NCBI RefSeq assembly: GCF_004028095.1
Contig: NZ_SBHM01000007.1
Span: 1,054,001-1,118,000 of the forward strand
Length of the DNA: 64,000 bases
Direction: 5' to 3'
DNA from: Paenarthrobacter ureafaciens
GTDB taxonomy: Bacteria; Actinomycetota; Actinomycetes; Actinomycetales; Micrococcaceae
The position numbers were made by a program, and so were the translations under genes. Under the pieces are notes generated by a model that was not told the origin of the DNA, did not search any database, and saw nothing but the letters and a program-made list of their open reading frames with translations. Below, in pieces: positions 15,996-24,793 of this stretch (position 1 is the stretch's first letter; every line of letters begins with the position of its first letter).

Positions 15996-16664
15996 CTACT
16001 CCGCCTTCTTAAGAGGCAGGGGTACCAGTTCCTGGATTTCTTCGAAGGTGCAGCCGAAGGTTTCGCGGACAGTGACGCCGTCGGGTCCGGTGAGGAACAC
16101 TGCCTTGTCGGTGTACACGCGGGTGACGCAGCCGACGCCCGTGAGGGGGTAGGTGCATTGCTCCACCAGCTTTGAGGCACCGTCGCGGGTCAGGAGCGTC
16201 ATCATCACGAACACGTCCTTGGCGCCGGTGGCGAGGTCCATGGCACCTCCAACGGCGGGGATCGCGTCGGGCGCGCCGGTGTGCCAGTTGGCGAGGTCAC
16301 CGGTGGCGGAGACCTGGAACGCACCGAGGACACAGATGTCCAGATGCCCGCCACGCATGATCGCGAACGAATCGGCGTGGTGGAAGTACGAGGCTCCGGG
16401 CAGTTCCGTGACGGGGATCTTGCCGGCGTTGATCAAGTCACCATCGATCTGATCGCCAACCGCCTCCGGGCCCATGCCGAGCATCCCGTTCTCCGTGTGG
16501 AGGGTGATGTTCTGGTCCTCGGTGAGGTAGTTGGAGACGAGCGTGGGCTGGCCGATGCCCAGGTTCACGAACGAGCCCGGGGTGATGTCGCGGGCCACCA
16601 ACTGGGCGAGTTCGTCACGGCCCAGCGGTTTCTCCGAGGTTTGGATGCTTGTTTGCGTGCCCAT
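15996..16664 (-). CDS. pcaJ: 3-oxoadipate CoA-transferase subunit B
   Basis: Beta subunit of succinyl-CoA:3-oxoadipate CoA-transferase, which activates beta-ketoadipate to its CoA thioester. The 222 residues include NLGIGQPTLVSNYL near the start and the catalytic glutamate motif LHTENGMLGMGPEA near residue 55. ATG 16664 is two bases after the pcaI stop, with the ribosome site GGAAAGG inside the pcaI tail. The glutamate forms the CoA thioester in this family. It works with PcaI as a heteromer. Confidence 0.93.
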   Translation of the reverse strand: MGTQTSIQTSEKPLGRDELAQLVARDITPGSFVNLGIGQPTLVSNYLTEDQNITLHTENGMLGMGPEAVGDQIDGDLINAGKIPVTELPGASYFHHADSFAIMRGGHLDICVLGAFQVSATGDLANWHTGAPDAIPAVGGAMDLATGAKDVFVMMTLLTRDGASKLVEQCTYPLTGVGCVTRVYTDKAVFLTGPDGVTVRETFGCTFEEIQELVPLPLKKAE

Positions 16665-16666
16665 GC

Positions 16667-17386
16667 TCAGGCCACCTTTCCGTTCGATGCAGCAGCTTCA
16701 GACGCTGCAGCCTTTGACGCTACATCTGAGTCAACGCGGACCACGCTGTTGACGTAGATCCCCGGGGTCACCACGTTTTCCGGATCCAACGCACCCGTAG
16801 GCACAATCTCGGAGACCTGAACGATGGTGTGCTTGGCCGCGGCTGCCATGATCGGGCCGAAGTTCCGGGCCGTCTTGCGGTACACGAGGTTGCCCTTGCC
16901 GTCAGCCTTCAACGCCTTGATCAGCGCCACATCGGCGTGGATCGGCGTCTCGAAGACCTGCCATTTGCCGTCCAGGAACCTGGTTTCCTTGCCCTCGGCC
17001 AGCATGGTGCCGAACCCGGTAGGTGTGAAGAACCCGCCGATCCCGGCCCCGGCGGCGCGGATACGTTCGGCCAGGTTGCCCTGCGGCACCAGCTCCAGCT
17101 CGATCTCACCGGCGTGGTACTTCGCGTCGAAGTGCCACGAATCGGACTGCCGCGGGAAGGAACAAATCATCTTCCGCACCCGGCCTTCCTTGATCAGCAA
17201 CGCCAAGCCCTGGTCGCCCTGGCCGGCGTTGTTGTTCACCACGGTCAGGTCCTTCGCGCCGCAGTCCATCAGCGCATCGATCAGTTCGAACGGCTGCCCG
17301 GCGTTGCCGAACCCGCCGATCATCACCGTGGAACCGTCCTTGATCCCGGCCACGGCCTCGCCAACAGTGTCAATGAAATTCAACAT
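16667..17386 (-). CDS. pcaI: 3-oxoadipate CoA-transferase subunit A
   Basis: Alpha subunit of the CoA-transferase, 239 residues. It shows the family opening with the GGFGNAGQP glycine loop near residue 25, then TVVNNNAGQGDQGLALLI and FPRQSDSWHF. The C-terminal ~20 residues (DVASKAAASEAAASNGKVA) are an Ala/Ser-rich extension outside the conserved fold. It lies four bases after pcaF and is coupled to pcaJ. Confidence 0.93.
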   Translation of the reverse strand: MLNFIDTVGEAVAGIKDGSTVMIGGFGNAGQPFELIDALMDCGAKDLTVVNNNAGQGDQGLALLIKEGRVRKMICSFPRQSDSWHFDAKYHAGEIELELVPQGNLAERIRAAGAGIGGFFTPTGFGTMLAEGKETRFLDGKWQVFETPIHADVALIKALKADGKGNLVYRKTARNFGPIMAAAAKHTIVQVSEIVPTGALDPENVVTPGIYVNSVVRVDSDVASKAAASEAAASNGKVA

Positions 17387-17390
17387 CGTC

Positions 17391-18605
17391 TTAACCCTTT
17401 ACAGAACCAGTTACGTTTTCCAGCACCACGGCCAGGCCTTGGCCAACGCCGATGCAGATCGCCGCGACGCCCCACCGCTGCCCGGAGGCCTGCAGCGACC
17501 GCGCCAAAGTACCCAGGATGCGGGTACCGGAAGCACCCAGCGGGTGGCCCATCGCGATCGCGCCGCCGTGGCGGTTCACGATCGAGGGGTCGATCCCCCA
17601 CGCGTCGACGCACGCCAGCGACTGCGCGGCGAACGCTTCATTAAGTTCGACGGCGCCAACTTGGTCCCAGCCAATGCCCGCCTTCGCGAGGGCCTTGTTC
17701 GCGGCCTCTACCGGGGCGTACCCGAAGAACTGGGGATCGTTGCCGTGCGCGCCACGGCCGGCGATGCGGGCCAACGGCTCCAACCCCAGAATCCCAGCAG
17801 CAGCCTCCGACCCGATCCACGCAGCCGAAGCACCATCAGACAAAGGCGAGGCGTTCCCGGCGGTGACCGTGCCGCCGTCGGGCCCTGAACCTTCGGGACG
17901 GAACACCGTCTTCAACCCGGCCAGCTTTTCCGCCGAAGAACCTGCACGGATACCCTCGTCCCGGACCAGGTCCGTGCCCGGAACCGCGGTGACCAGGTTG
18001 TCGTAGAAGCCCTCGTTCCACGCAGCGTCGGCCAGGTTGTGCGAGTCAGCCGCGAACTGATCCTGCCGTTCGCGCGTGATCCCGTACTTCTCCCGCAGTC
18101 GTTCGGTGGCCTCGCCCAGGGAGATGGTCCAGTCCTTGTTCATCGCGGGGTTCACCAAACGCCAACCCAACGTGGTGGACGCCAAGGTCATGTCCCCGGC
18201 CGGGTAGGGCTTGGACGTCTTCGGCAAAACCCACGGCGCACGGGACATCGACTCCGCACCGCCCACGAGGACAACGTCGGCGTCCCCGGCGTTGATCTGC
18301 CGCGATGCGATGATCGCCGCATCCAACGACGATCCACAAAGCCGGTTCACCGTAGTACCCGGAATCGAGACCGGCAGCCCCGCCAGCAGCGTAGCCATGC
18401 GGGCAACGTTGCGGTTTTCCTCACCCGCGCCGTTCGCGTTGCCGAACACCACCTCATCGATCCGCTCCGGATCCAGCCCGGGAGCACGCCTGACCGATTC
18501 CCGGACCACGTGCGCAGCCAAATCATCAGGACGGACGGCAGCAAGTCCGGAGCCGAACTTGCCAAACGGCGTGCGCACGGCGTCGTACACAAAAGCCTGG
18601 TTCAT
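17391..18605 (-). CDS. pcaF: 3-oxoadipyl-CoA thiolase
   Basis: Thiolase that cleaves 3-oxoadipyl-CoA to succinyl-CoA and acetyl-CoA, the last step of the pathway. The nucleophilic Cys lies in NRLCGSSLDA (residue ~90), the active His in AIAMGHPLGASG and the second Cys in AAICIGVGQG. At 404 residues it matches the family. I take ATG 18605, with AAGGAAATCTT before it; the longer frame to 18644 would start inside the palindromic repeat. That repeat lies between this gene and pcaC. Confidence 0.94.
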   Translation of the reverse strand: MNQAFVYDAVRTPFGKFGSGLAAVRPDDLAAHVVRESVRRAPGLDPERIDEVVFGNANGAGEENRNVARMATLLAGLPVSIPGTTVNRLCGSSLDAAIIASRQINAGDADVVLVGGAESMSRAPWVLPKTSKPYPAGDMTLASTTLGWRLVNPAMNKDWTISLGEATERLREKYGITRERQDQFAADSHNLADAAWNEGFYDNLVTAVPGTDLVRDEGIRAGSSAEKLAGLKTVFRPEGSGPDGGTVTAGNASPLSDGASAAWIGSEAAAGILGLEPLARIAGRGAHGNDPQFFGYAPVEAANKALAKAGIGWDQVGAVELNEAFAAQSLACVDAWGIDPSIVNRHGGAIAMGHPLGASGTRILGTLARSLQASGQRWGVAAICIGVGQGLAVVLENVTGSVKG

Positions 18606-18627
18606 AAGATTTCCTTCATTTCGTGGT

Positions 18628-18695
18628 ACCCAACTGGGTCGCATTTGTGCGCGTTTTGAGGGGTCTAAACGCGCACTAATGCGACCTAGTTGGGT
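18628..18695. repeat. 68-bp palindromic repeat, copy 1
   Basis: A near-perfect palindrome with arms of about 32 bp and a GGGG centre. Arms begin ACCCAACTGGGTCGCATT and end AATGCGACCTAGTTGGGT. A second copy lies at 25822-25889. This copy sits between pcaC and pcaF, overlaps the last codons of pcaC and provides its TAG stop. In RNA it would form a very stable hairpin inside the pca transcript. I infer a REP-like dispersed element. Confidence 0.9.
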
Positions 18696-19162
18696 GAGTT
18701 CGGGGAGTTGGGGGCGGGGGCGGCGTCAATGTCCGCGAAGACCTTCTGGGCCGTCTTGAACGCCGAGTTGGCCGACGGGACGCTGCAATAAATGGCGGTC
18801 TGGAGCAGGATTTCCTTGATCTCGTCCCTGCTCAGGCCGTTGTTAAGGGCTGCCCGGATGTGCATGGCCAGTTCCTCCCAGTGACCGTGCGCCACCAACG
18901 CCGTGAGGGTGACGGCGGAACGCATCTGCCGGCTCAGTCCCGGCCGCGTCCAAATTCCACCCCAGGCGATCCTGGTGATCATGTCCTGGTAGTCCTCGGT
19001 AAAGGAGTCGATGCCGGCGTTTGCCCGGTCCACGTGCGCGTCACCCAGCACTTCGCGCCTGACTACCATGCCGGCGTCGTAGATTTCCTGGCCTGTTGCG
19101 CCGGGCTGCACGGCACCGTAGCGGGAAGCGTCGCCGCTCCGTTCAGGGTTTACAACATTCAC
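18686..19162 (-). CDS. pcaC: 4-carboxymuconolactone decarboxylase
   Basis: Decarboxylates gamma-carboxymuconolactone to beta-ketoadipate enol-lactone. The 158 residues contain the AhpD-like/CMD core: GMVVRREVLGDAHVDRA, then RSAVTLTALVAHGHWEEL and GLSRDEIKEILLQTAIYCSVPSA shortened by family motifs. The last residues, PNSPNSPN, are not conserved; the final codons and stop come from the palindromic repeat at 18628-18695. The start overlaps the pcaD stop by 4 nt. In some actinobacteria PcaC is fused to PcaD, but here they are separate. Confidence 0.93.
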   Translation of the reverse strand: MNVVNPERSGDASRYGAVQPGATGQEIYDAGMVVRREVLGDAHVDRANAGIDSFTEDYQDMITRIAWGGIWTRPGLSRQMRSAVTLTALVAHGHWEELAMHIRAALNNGLSRDEIKEILLQTAIYCSVPSANSAFKTAQKVFADIDAAPAPNSPNSPN

Positions 19163-19962
19163 AGTCCGTTCTCCTTCATGAAGTTCCGCATCAAACCGGC
19201 CACAACGTCGGGTGCCTCGGCAGGCGCCAGGTGTGCGACGCCGTCGAGCGCTTCCGCCACCGCAAACGTGCCACCTGCCTTGATCCCGGCCACCACTTCC
19301 TCCGCGAACGACGGCGGCGCCACGGAATCCTCGAAGCCGGCAATCGCCTGCGTGGGGACAGTGATGCTGCCGAGCTGCTCCCGGACGTCAAAGGCGGCAA
19401 GGGCTTCGCAGCAGAACGCGTAGCCGAACCGGTCGGCGTCGCGGAGGGCGTGCAGGAGGCGGCTGCTGACATCCGGGCGTCGATCCATGAAACCAGCGGC
19501 GAACCAGCGCTCGGCCGAACCCTGGATCATCACCGGCGTGCCCAGGGACCGCACGGTTTCCGCGCGTTCCAGCCAGCCCTCCGGCGTGCCCAGCTTGGCG
19601 CCGGTGCACTGCACCGAGAGGCTCCGCAGGCGGTCGCCGTGCTTGATGCCCAGCTGCAGGCCTGTGGCCCCGCCCAGCGAGACGCCCGCGTAGTGGAACC
19701 GGACGCCCGGAGAAACAGAGTCAACAAGATCGACGACGGCGTCAGCCAGTTCCGCAACGTCGAAACCTTCGGTGGCGGTCGGCGACATGCCGTGGCCGGG
19801 GAGGTCCCAGCCGATGACGTCGTACTCGTCGCCGAGCAGCGCGGCGGCCTCGGTCCACAGCACGGTGGAGGTACCCAGCGACGGGCCCACCACCAGGAGC
19901 GGCTTGGATCCCGGTTCGCGCTGCGGGGTGAGCAGCACGGCCTTGACGATTGGCTTAGCCAC
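19159..19962 (-). CDS. pcaD: 3-oxoadipate enol-lactonase
   Basis: An alpha/beta hydrolase of 267 residues that opens beta-ketoadipate enol-lactone to beta-ketoadipate. The nucleophile elbow is AGVSLGGATG (Ser near residue 95) and the catalytic His is in VAHLAPAEAP near the C-terminus; the WDLPGHGMS motif is present. The GTG at 19962 has AAGGGA eight bases upstream and starts the conserved region. The frame continues to 20232 only as an overlap with pcaB, which is not coding in this frame. The gene overlaps pcaB by 8 nt. Confidence 0.92.
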   Translation of the reverse strand: MAKPIVKAVLLTPQREPGSKPLLVVGPSLGTSTVLWTEAAALLGDEYDVIGWDLPGHGMSPTATEGFDVAELADAVVDLVDSVSPGVRFHYAGVSLGGATGLQLGIKHGDRLRSLSVQCTGAKLGTPEGWLERAETVRSLGTPVMIQGSAERWFAAGFMDRRPDVSSRLLHALRDADRFGYAFCCEALAAFDVREQLGSITVPTQAIAGFEDSVAPPSFAEEVVAGIKAGGTFAVAEALDGVAHLAPAEAPDVVAGLMRNFMKENGL

Positions 19963-21373
19963 GGGTGGTTCCCTTCGTTGAAGCAATGAATTCCGGGTAG
20001 GCAGCAATGATGCGACGGCTGATCTCCACTGCCTCACCGAGGTAGCTCGCGGGATCCAGCAAGGCATCCAGGTCTGCGTCGGGCAGCGTTGCAGGCGGGA
20101 CCGCCTCGCGCAGGAGCTTGCGGTACGTATCTGCCTGCTGCGAAGCCGGCGCCAGGAGCGTTTGATCGACGACGGTCTGCAGCTTCTGCTTTCCGTCCTC
20201 GCCGAGCAGAGGCGCGACGGCGGCAGACACACCTTCGCTGAGGAGCAGCGGGCCTGAGGTCTCCAGGTTCCTGCGCATGGCCTCGGGGAACACCCGCAGG
20301 CCTTCCGTCAGCTCCCGAAGGTGTCCGGCAGCACCCAGCGCCAGCGCGAGCAAACGACGCAAGGCCGGCCATTCCGCATGCCAGGCGCCGTCGGGCCGCT
20401 CGTCATTGAAGGTTGCTGCAGCCAGGTGAAGTTGTGAAGCCAGTGCCGGAGCCTGCAATGCTGCGCTGCGGATCAGGACGGAGAGGACGGGGTTCTGTTT
20501 TTGCGGCATGGCCGAGGAAACGCCACGGCCGGCGGCCAAGGGCTCACCGAACTCCCCTACCTCAGGGCGGCTCAGGAACACTACGTCGGCAGCGATCTTG
20601 CCGAAGGCATCCAGCAGGGAAGCCAGGGAGTCCCCGAGGGAGGTCACAGCCAAACGGTTGGTGTGCCAGGGTGCGGTGGCCGGGGCCAGGCCGAGCTTTG
20701 CGGCGAGGGAATCGGCAAGCCTGAACGGCGTCTCCGAAGAGCCTGCCGTCAGTTTGGTGCCCGAAGCCAGTGTTCCGCCGGCGCCGCCGAACTGCACCGG
20801 CAACTCCAGGGAAGCCAGTCGAGATCCGGCAGCGGCCACCCCTTGGAACCACTGCGCAGCCTTGAGCCCGAACGTGTACGGGAGCGCATGCTGCGTCAGG
20901 CTCCTGCCCACGCACAGCGTGTCCGCATGCTGGCCCGCCAAGGTGGCGAGCGCCGTCGTCGTGCCGTTGACCTCAACCAGCAGCGCCGAAACGGTGCGGC
21001 TGGCCAGCAGCATGAGTGCGGTGTCGAGCACGTCCTGGCTGGTCAGCGAGGTGTGCACCGCCTTGGCTGCGCCGATGCCGTCAGCGTCCAGGCTGCGCAC
21101 GCGTGCACGGAGTTCGCCGAGCAGCGGGATCACCGGGTTGCCGCCGCCTTGGGCACGTTCTGCGATGGCGGCGATGTCGTAGTGACCTGGATCGGCGGCC
21201 TCGGCCACCACAGCTGCCGACCCTTCCGGGGCCAGCCCGGACTCCTCAAGAACGGCTGCCCAGGCAGCTTCGACGTCGAGGATCGCCGCGATCACGGCGC
21301 GGTCGCCCGTCAGTGCCGTCACCGCAGGCGAGGCCGTGACGGGGCTGAGGAGGCCGAAGTCGCCGTCGGTCAT
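19955..21373 (-). CDS. pcaB: 3-carboxy-cis,cis-muconate cycloisomerase
   Basis: Converts 3-carboxy-cis,cis-muconate to gamma-carboxymuconolactone. It is a fumarase/aspartase-superfamily protein of 472 residues. The superfamily signature is GVSSAMPQKQNPVLS near residue 280, and the VHTSLTSQDVLDTALML and GRSLTQHALP segments supply other active-site residues. The C-terminal ~100 residues (LLGEDGKQKL...LDALLDPASYLGEA) form the cap domain. It is coupled to pcaG by a 4-nt overlap. Confidence 0.93.
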   Translation of the reverse strand: MTDGDFGLLSPVTASPAVTALTGDRAVIAAILDVEAAWAAVLEESGLAPEGSAAVVAEAADPGHYDIAAIAERAQGGGNPVIPLLGELRARVRSLDADGIGAAKAVHTSLTSQDVLDTALMLLASRTVSALLVEVNGTTTALATLAGQHADTLCVGRSLTQHALPYTFGLKAAQWFQGVAAAGSRLASLELPVQFGGAGGTLASGTKLTAGSSETPFRLADSLAAKLGLAPATAPWHTNRLAVTSLGDSLASLLDAFGKIAADVVFLSRPEVGEFGEPLAAGRGVSSAMPQKQNPVLSVLIRSAALQAPALASQLHLAAATFNDERPDGAWHAEWPALRRLLALALGAAGHLRELTEGLRVFPEAMRRNLETSGPLLLSEGVSAAVAPLLGEDGKQKLQTVVDQTLLAPASQQADTYRKLLREAVPPATLPDADLDALLDPASYLGEAVEISRRIIAAYPEFIASTKGTTRG

Positions 21374-21984
21374 GAGGTTGCCAAATCCCCGGAAGCCAAA
21401 TCCCCCGAAGCCAATTCCAGCGATCCGTCCTGCTGGAAGTCCAGGAACACGGTCTCGCCCTCGCCCTGCAAGCGGATGTCCCAGGTGAGTCCGCCGTCGG
21501 GGTCACGGCGGGCGATGAGGGTCTTGCGGCGCTCGGGATCCAGGGAGCTCAGCAGCGGATCGTTGGCCAGGGCTTCCTCGTTGTCGGGAAGGTAGACGCG
21601 GGTGAAGAGGCGGTTCATGAGGCCGCGGGCGAACACTGCCACGGAGATGAACGGTGCCGCTCCCGGCTTCAGCGGCCCGGGGTTGACGGTAGTAAAGGTG
21701 TAGACGCCGGAGTTGCCTACCGCACCGCGGCCCCAGCCGGTGAACGTGTAGCCGTCGCGGACCAGGGAGCCCGTGCGCTGGACGATGTTGCCCGCGGAGT
21801 CCGGCTGCCAGATTTCGAGGATGGCGTCCGGGATGGTGTTGCCCGCGCCGTCGTACACGGTGCCTTGGAGCCGGATGCTGCCGGGGCTGCCCGGCGCAAG
21901 GAGCTCGTTGTCTTTGTTGAAGGGCAGGGCGTAGCCGTAGAAGGGTCCCACCGTCTGGCCCGGTGTGGGTGTCAGCTTGCTCAT
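21370..21984 (-). CDS. pcaG: Protocatechuate 3,4-dioxygenase alpha subunit
   Basis: Alpha subunit of the intradiol ring-cleaving dioxygenase, 204 residues. Features include TPGQTVGPFYGYALPF at the start, GTVYDGAGNTIPDAILEIWQPDSAG and the terminal DIRLQGEGETVFLDF. Alpha subunits do not bind the catalytic iron themselves. The C-terminal tail LASGDLASGDLATS contains a short in-frame duplication. The ribosome site GAGGAG is formed by the last codons of pcaH. Confidence 0.94.
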   Translation of the reverse strand: MSKLTPTPGQTVGPFYGYALPFNKDNELLAPGSPGSIRLQGTVYDGAGNTIPDAILEIWQPDSAGNIVQRTGSLVRDGYTFTGWGRGAVGNSGVYTFTTVNPGPLKPGAAPFISVAVFARGLMNRLFTRVYLPDNEEALANDPLLSSLDPERRKTLIARRDPDGGLTWDIRLQGEGETVFLDFQQDGSLELASGDLASGDLATS

Positions 21985-21988
21985 GTGC

Positions 21989-22858
21989 TTACTCCTCGTC
22001 GCCGGCGTCGCCGTATGCTTCGTTTTCGGTCCAGGTCCGCTTGGAACCGGTCAGGATGATGTCCCACTTGTAGCCGAGTGCCCATTCGGGGCTGGTCAAC
22101 TCGTGGTCGTAGGTGGCCACCAGGCGGTCCCGGGCGTCCTGGTCCACGATCGACTGGTAGATGGGGTCCAACGGGAAGAGCTGGTCGCCCGGGAAGTACA
22201 TCTGGGTGACGATGCGCTGCGTGAACTCGGAGCCGAACATGGAGAAGTGGATGTGGGCCGGGCGCCATGCGTTGAGGTGGTTTTTCCACGGGTACGCGCC
22301 GGGCTTGATGGTGGTGAAGGAGTAGGAGCCGTCGGCACCGGTGATGCAACGTCCGACGCCGGTGAAGTTGGGGTCGAGCGGGGCGGGGTGCTGGTCACGC
22401 TTGTGGATGTAGCGGCCGGCGGCGTTGGCCTGCCAGATTTCCACGAGCTGGCCCGCAACCGGGCGGCCGTCACCGTCCAGGACGCGGCCGGAGACGATGA
22501 TGCGTTCGCCTTGGGGTTCGCCGTTGTGCTGGATGGTCAGGTCCGACTCCAGCGCGTGCACGTCCTGGTGACCGAAAGCGGGCGAGTAGAGCTCGATCGT
22601 TTCCGGGTCGGCATGGTGCAGGCTCTTGGTGGGGTGGCGCAGGATGCTGCTGCGGTACGGCGCATAGTCCAGGCGCGGCATGGTCTCAGGAGCCTTGCCG
22701 TTCTTCAGGGCTTGGGCGTACTTGTCGCCGATCGCCTTGATCTCGGCACTGAGGTCCGCCTGCGTCTCCACCTTTCCGGCGTCGTGGGCGGCGTGCGGCT
22801 CGGCCGGCGGCACGAGTTCCTCTGATTCAAGAGCTTGCGCGGTGTTGTCTTGCGGCAC
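21989..22858 (-). CDS. pcaH: Protocatechuate 3,4-dioxygenase beta subunit
   Basis: Catalytic beta subunit with the Fe(III) site, 289 residues. It opens protocatechuate between the hydroxyl-bearing carbons. By comparison with the Pseudomonas enzyme, the ligands are the Tyr of GRYIHKRDQH, the Tyr of PGAYPWKNH and the two His of RPAHIHFSMFG. The N-terminal ~50 residues (rich in Glu, Ala and Asp) are longer than in Pseudomonas. The GTG start has AAAGGAG seven bases upstream. It is the first pca gene after the dehydroshikimate dehydratase. Confidence 0.95.
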   Translation of the reverse strand: MPQDNTAQALESEELVPPAEPHAAHDAGKVETQADLSAEIKAIGDKYAQALKNGKAPETMPRLDYAPYRSSILRHPTKSLHHADPETIELYSPAFGHQDVHALESDLTIQHNGEPQGERIIVSGRVLDGDGRPVAGQLVEIWQANAAGRYIHKRDQHPAPLDPNFTGVGRCITGADGSYSFTTIKPGAYPWKNHLNAWRPAHIHFSMFGSEFTQRIVTQMYFPGDQLFPLDPIYQSIVDQDARDRLVATYDHELTSPEWALGYKWDIILTGSKRTWTENEAYGDAGDEE

Positions 22859-22912
22859 AACCGGCTCCTTTCTGTGGCTTCGTTGTCAACTTCGTTGTCA
22901 GGGTGCAGGCAG

Positions 22913-24793
22913 CTATGCCCGGTGGAGTGAGTCGTATTGGACGGCGTGGCGGACTGGCGCGTTCGGGGCTCCGTAACCGTCGTAGTTGCCCCGGCGCTCC
23001 ACCATTTCGAAGAACACGCTGCCCACGGTGGCGGTGTAGAAGTGGAGGAATTCACCGTTGGCGTCCCGGTCATACAGGAGGTTGAGCTCCTTGAGGGTGG
23101 CCAGGAAACCCGGTTCAAGATCGAACCGCGCGTCCAAGTCCTCGTAGTAGTTGGCCGGAATCTGCAGGAACTCAAGGCCGCGTTCCTGTGCTGACCGGGC
23201 TGTTGCCACAAGGTCATCCACGGCGAAGGCGATGTGTTCCTGGTAAGTCTTTGGCGCTGACGCCTGCTGCACGGGCGCCAGGTTCAGCACCAGCCGGACC
23301 GCGCCGTTGCTGGCCTGCATTACCTGCGAGCGCACCAAGCCGCTGGGGCTGGGTACCTCGGCGAACGGCTGCGGTTCCAGGGCGAGGGCGCTGGTGTAGA
23401 AGAGGACGGCTTCGTCGAAGTGTTGCCAGGGCTGTGCGAGGTTTACGTGGTCAATGACTGCTGTTTGGGCTGCCCGCGGGTGCTCCAGCCCTTCGCCGAA
23501 TTCCTGCGTCCACGCCGCTGTGCCGTCTGGGCTGCCTTGGCAGAGGAAGATCTCGGTGGAGTCCGGGGCGGAGATGCCTTGGAATACTTCTTCGTCTGCC
23601 TGGACCTTGCGGGACACCACTGGCGCCTTGAGTTGCTGGGCGCGGGCGGAGGCAATCACTGGGGAGTCGACGTCGAACCCCAAAGCGGCGATAGCCGGTT
23701 CCGTGTGCAAGGCCGCTTGTTCGTTGATGATCACGCGGGCCTGGCCCATGGTCCAGAGTTGGACGTCCTTGGTGCGGTGCCGGCCCTCGAACTCGAAGCC
23801 AAGCTGGCCCAGGAGTTTTTCCAGCTGCGCGGTGTCGTCGGCCTTGACCTCGGCGAAGTTGAACCCGGCGGGCTCGTTCACCTTGGGCAGGGTGGCCAGT
23901 TCCATGGGATAACGACGGCGGCCGGCGGCTTTTTGTTCGGATGTCCCGGCGGCGGCGGTTTCTGCGGAGGTGCCCGCCAGCCACTTGGCGCTCTGTTCCT
24001 CCAGCCAGATGAGTGAGCGCATGGCATCCACGGCCGTGCGCTCCACGTCCGACTGGCGGAACACGTCATTGAACACCTCCAGGGACACCGGTCCCGTGTA
24101 GCCTGCCCGGACCACGTGGCCCATGAACTTGGCGAGTTCGAACTGGCCCTCCCCGGGGAAAACCCGGTAGTGGCGGCTCCAGGACAGCACGTCCATGGAG
24201 AGCTTGGGGGCGTCGGCCACCTGGACAAAGAAAATCTTGTCCGCGTTGATGTCCTCGATGGGCGCGGTGTCCCAATCGCGGGAAAGGATGTGGAACGAGT
24301 CCAGGCACGTGCCCAGGTTGGGGTGGTCCACTGCCTCCACCAGGCGGTAGGCGTGCTCGTAGTCGTTGACGTGCTTGCCCCATGCCAGGGCCTCGTAGGC
24401 CACCTTGACGCCGTGGTCCCCCGCCAGTGCGGCAAGCTGCGCGAGCTGTTCTGCCCGCAGTTGGTCATCGTCGATCGTGGCCGTCGCCACGTTGGAGCAG
24501 ACCAGGATGGTGTCCATGCCCAGGCGCGCCATGAGCTTGAACTTGGCCTCGGCCCGCTTGAGGTTGGCTTTCAGCAGGTCCGGAGTGACGCCGTCGAAAT
24601 CGCGGAACGGCTGGTAGAGGTCCAGGCCCAAGCCGAGGTCGGCGGCCATCTTGCGGATATCTTCAGGACTGAGCGGCGACGTGACCAGGTCCTGCTCAAA
24701 GATCTCGATGCCGTCGAAGCCCGCAATGGCGCAGGCCTGCATCTTCTCTTTCAGGGTGCCGGACAGGCAGACGGTGGCGATCCCGGTGCGCAT
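22913..24793 (-). CDS. qsuB: 3-Dehydroshikimate dehydratase, QsuB type
   Basis: A bifunctional-architecture protein of 626 residues that makes protocatechuate from 3-dehydroshikimate. Residues ~1-285 are an AP-endonuclease-like TIM barrel (MRTGIATVCLSGTLKEKM, then HDYEHAYRLV-like and VSLEVFNDVFR metal-site segments), which is the dehydratase. Residues ~310-620 resemble 4-hydroxyphenylpyruvate dioxygenase, with the metal triad visible as His in VIDHVNLA, His in YQEHIAFAV and Glu in VFFEMVERRG. This fusion is known from Corynebacterium QsuB. It joins the shikimate branch to the pca genes downstream. Confidence 0.92.
   Translation of the reverse strand: MRTGIATVCLSGTLKEKMQACAIAGFDGIEIFEQDLVTSPLSPEDIRKMAADLGLGLDLYQPFRDFDGVTPDLLKANLKRAEAKFKLMARLGMDTILVCSNVATATIDDDQLRAEQLAQLAALAGDHGVKVAYEALAWGKHVNDYEHAYRLVEAVDHPNLGTCLDSFHILSRDWDTAPIEDINADKIFFVQVADAPKLSMDVLSWSRHYRVFPGEGQFELAKFMGHVVRAGYTGPVSLEVFNDVFRQSDVERTAVDAMRSLIWLEEQSAKWLAGTSAETAAAGTSEQKAAGRRRYPMELATLPKVNEPAGFNFAEVKADDTAQLEKLLGQLGFEFEGRHRTKDVQLWTMGQARVIINEQAALHTEPAIAALGFDVDSPVIASARAQQLKAPVVSRKVQADEEVFQGISAPDSTEIFLCQGSPDGTAAWTQEFGEGLEHPRAAQTAVIDHVNLAQPWQHFDEAVLFYTSALALEPQPFAEVPSPSGLVRSQVMQASNGAVRLVLNLAPVQQASAPKTYQEHIAFAVDDLVATARSAQERGLEFLQIPANYYEDLDARFDLEPGFLATLKELNLLYDRDANGEFLHFYTATVGSVFFEMVERRGNYDGYGAPNAPVRHAVQYDSLHRA

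Noticed and set aside
19963..20232. Longer N-terminus for PcaD
   Set aside because: The extra 90 codons are the out-of-frame shadow of pcaB; the conserved hydrolase begins at GTG 19962 with a ribosome site.
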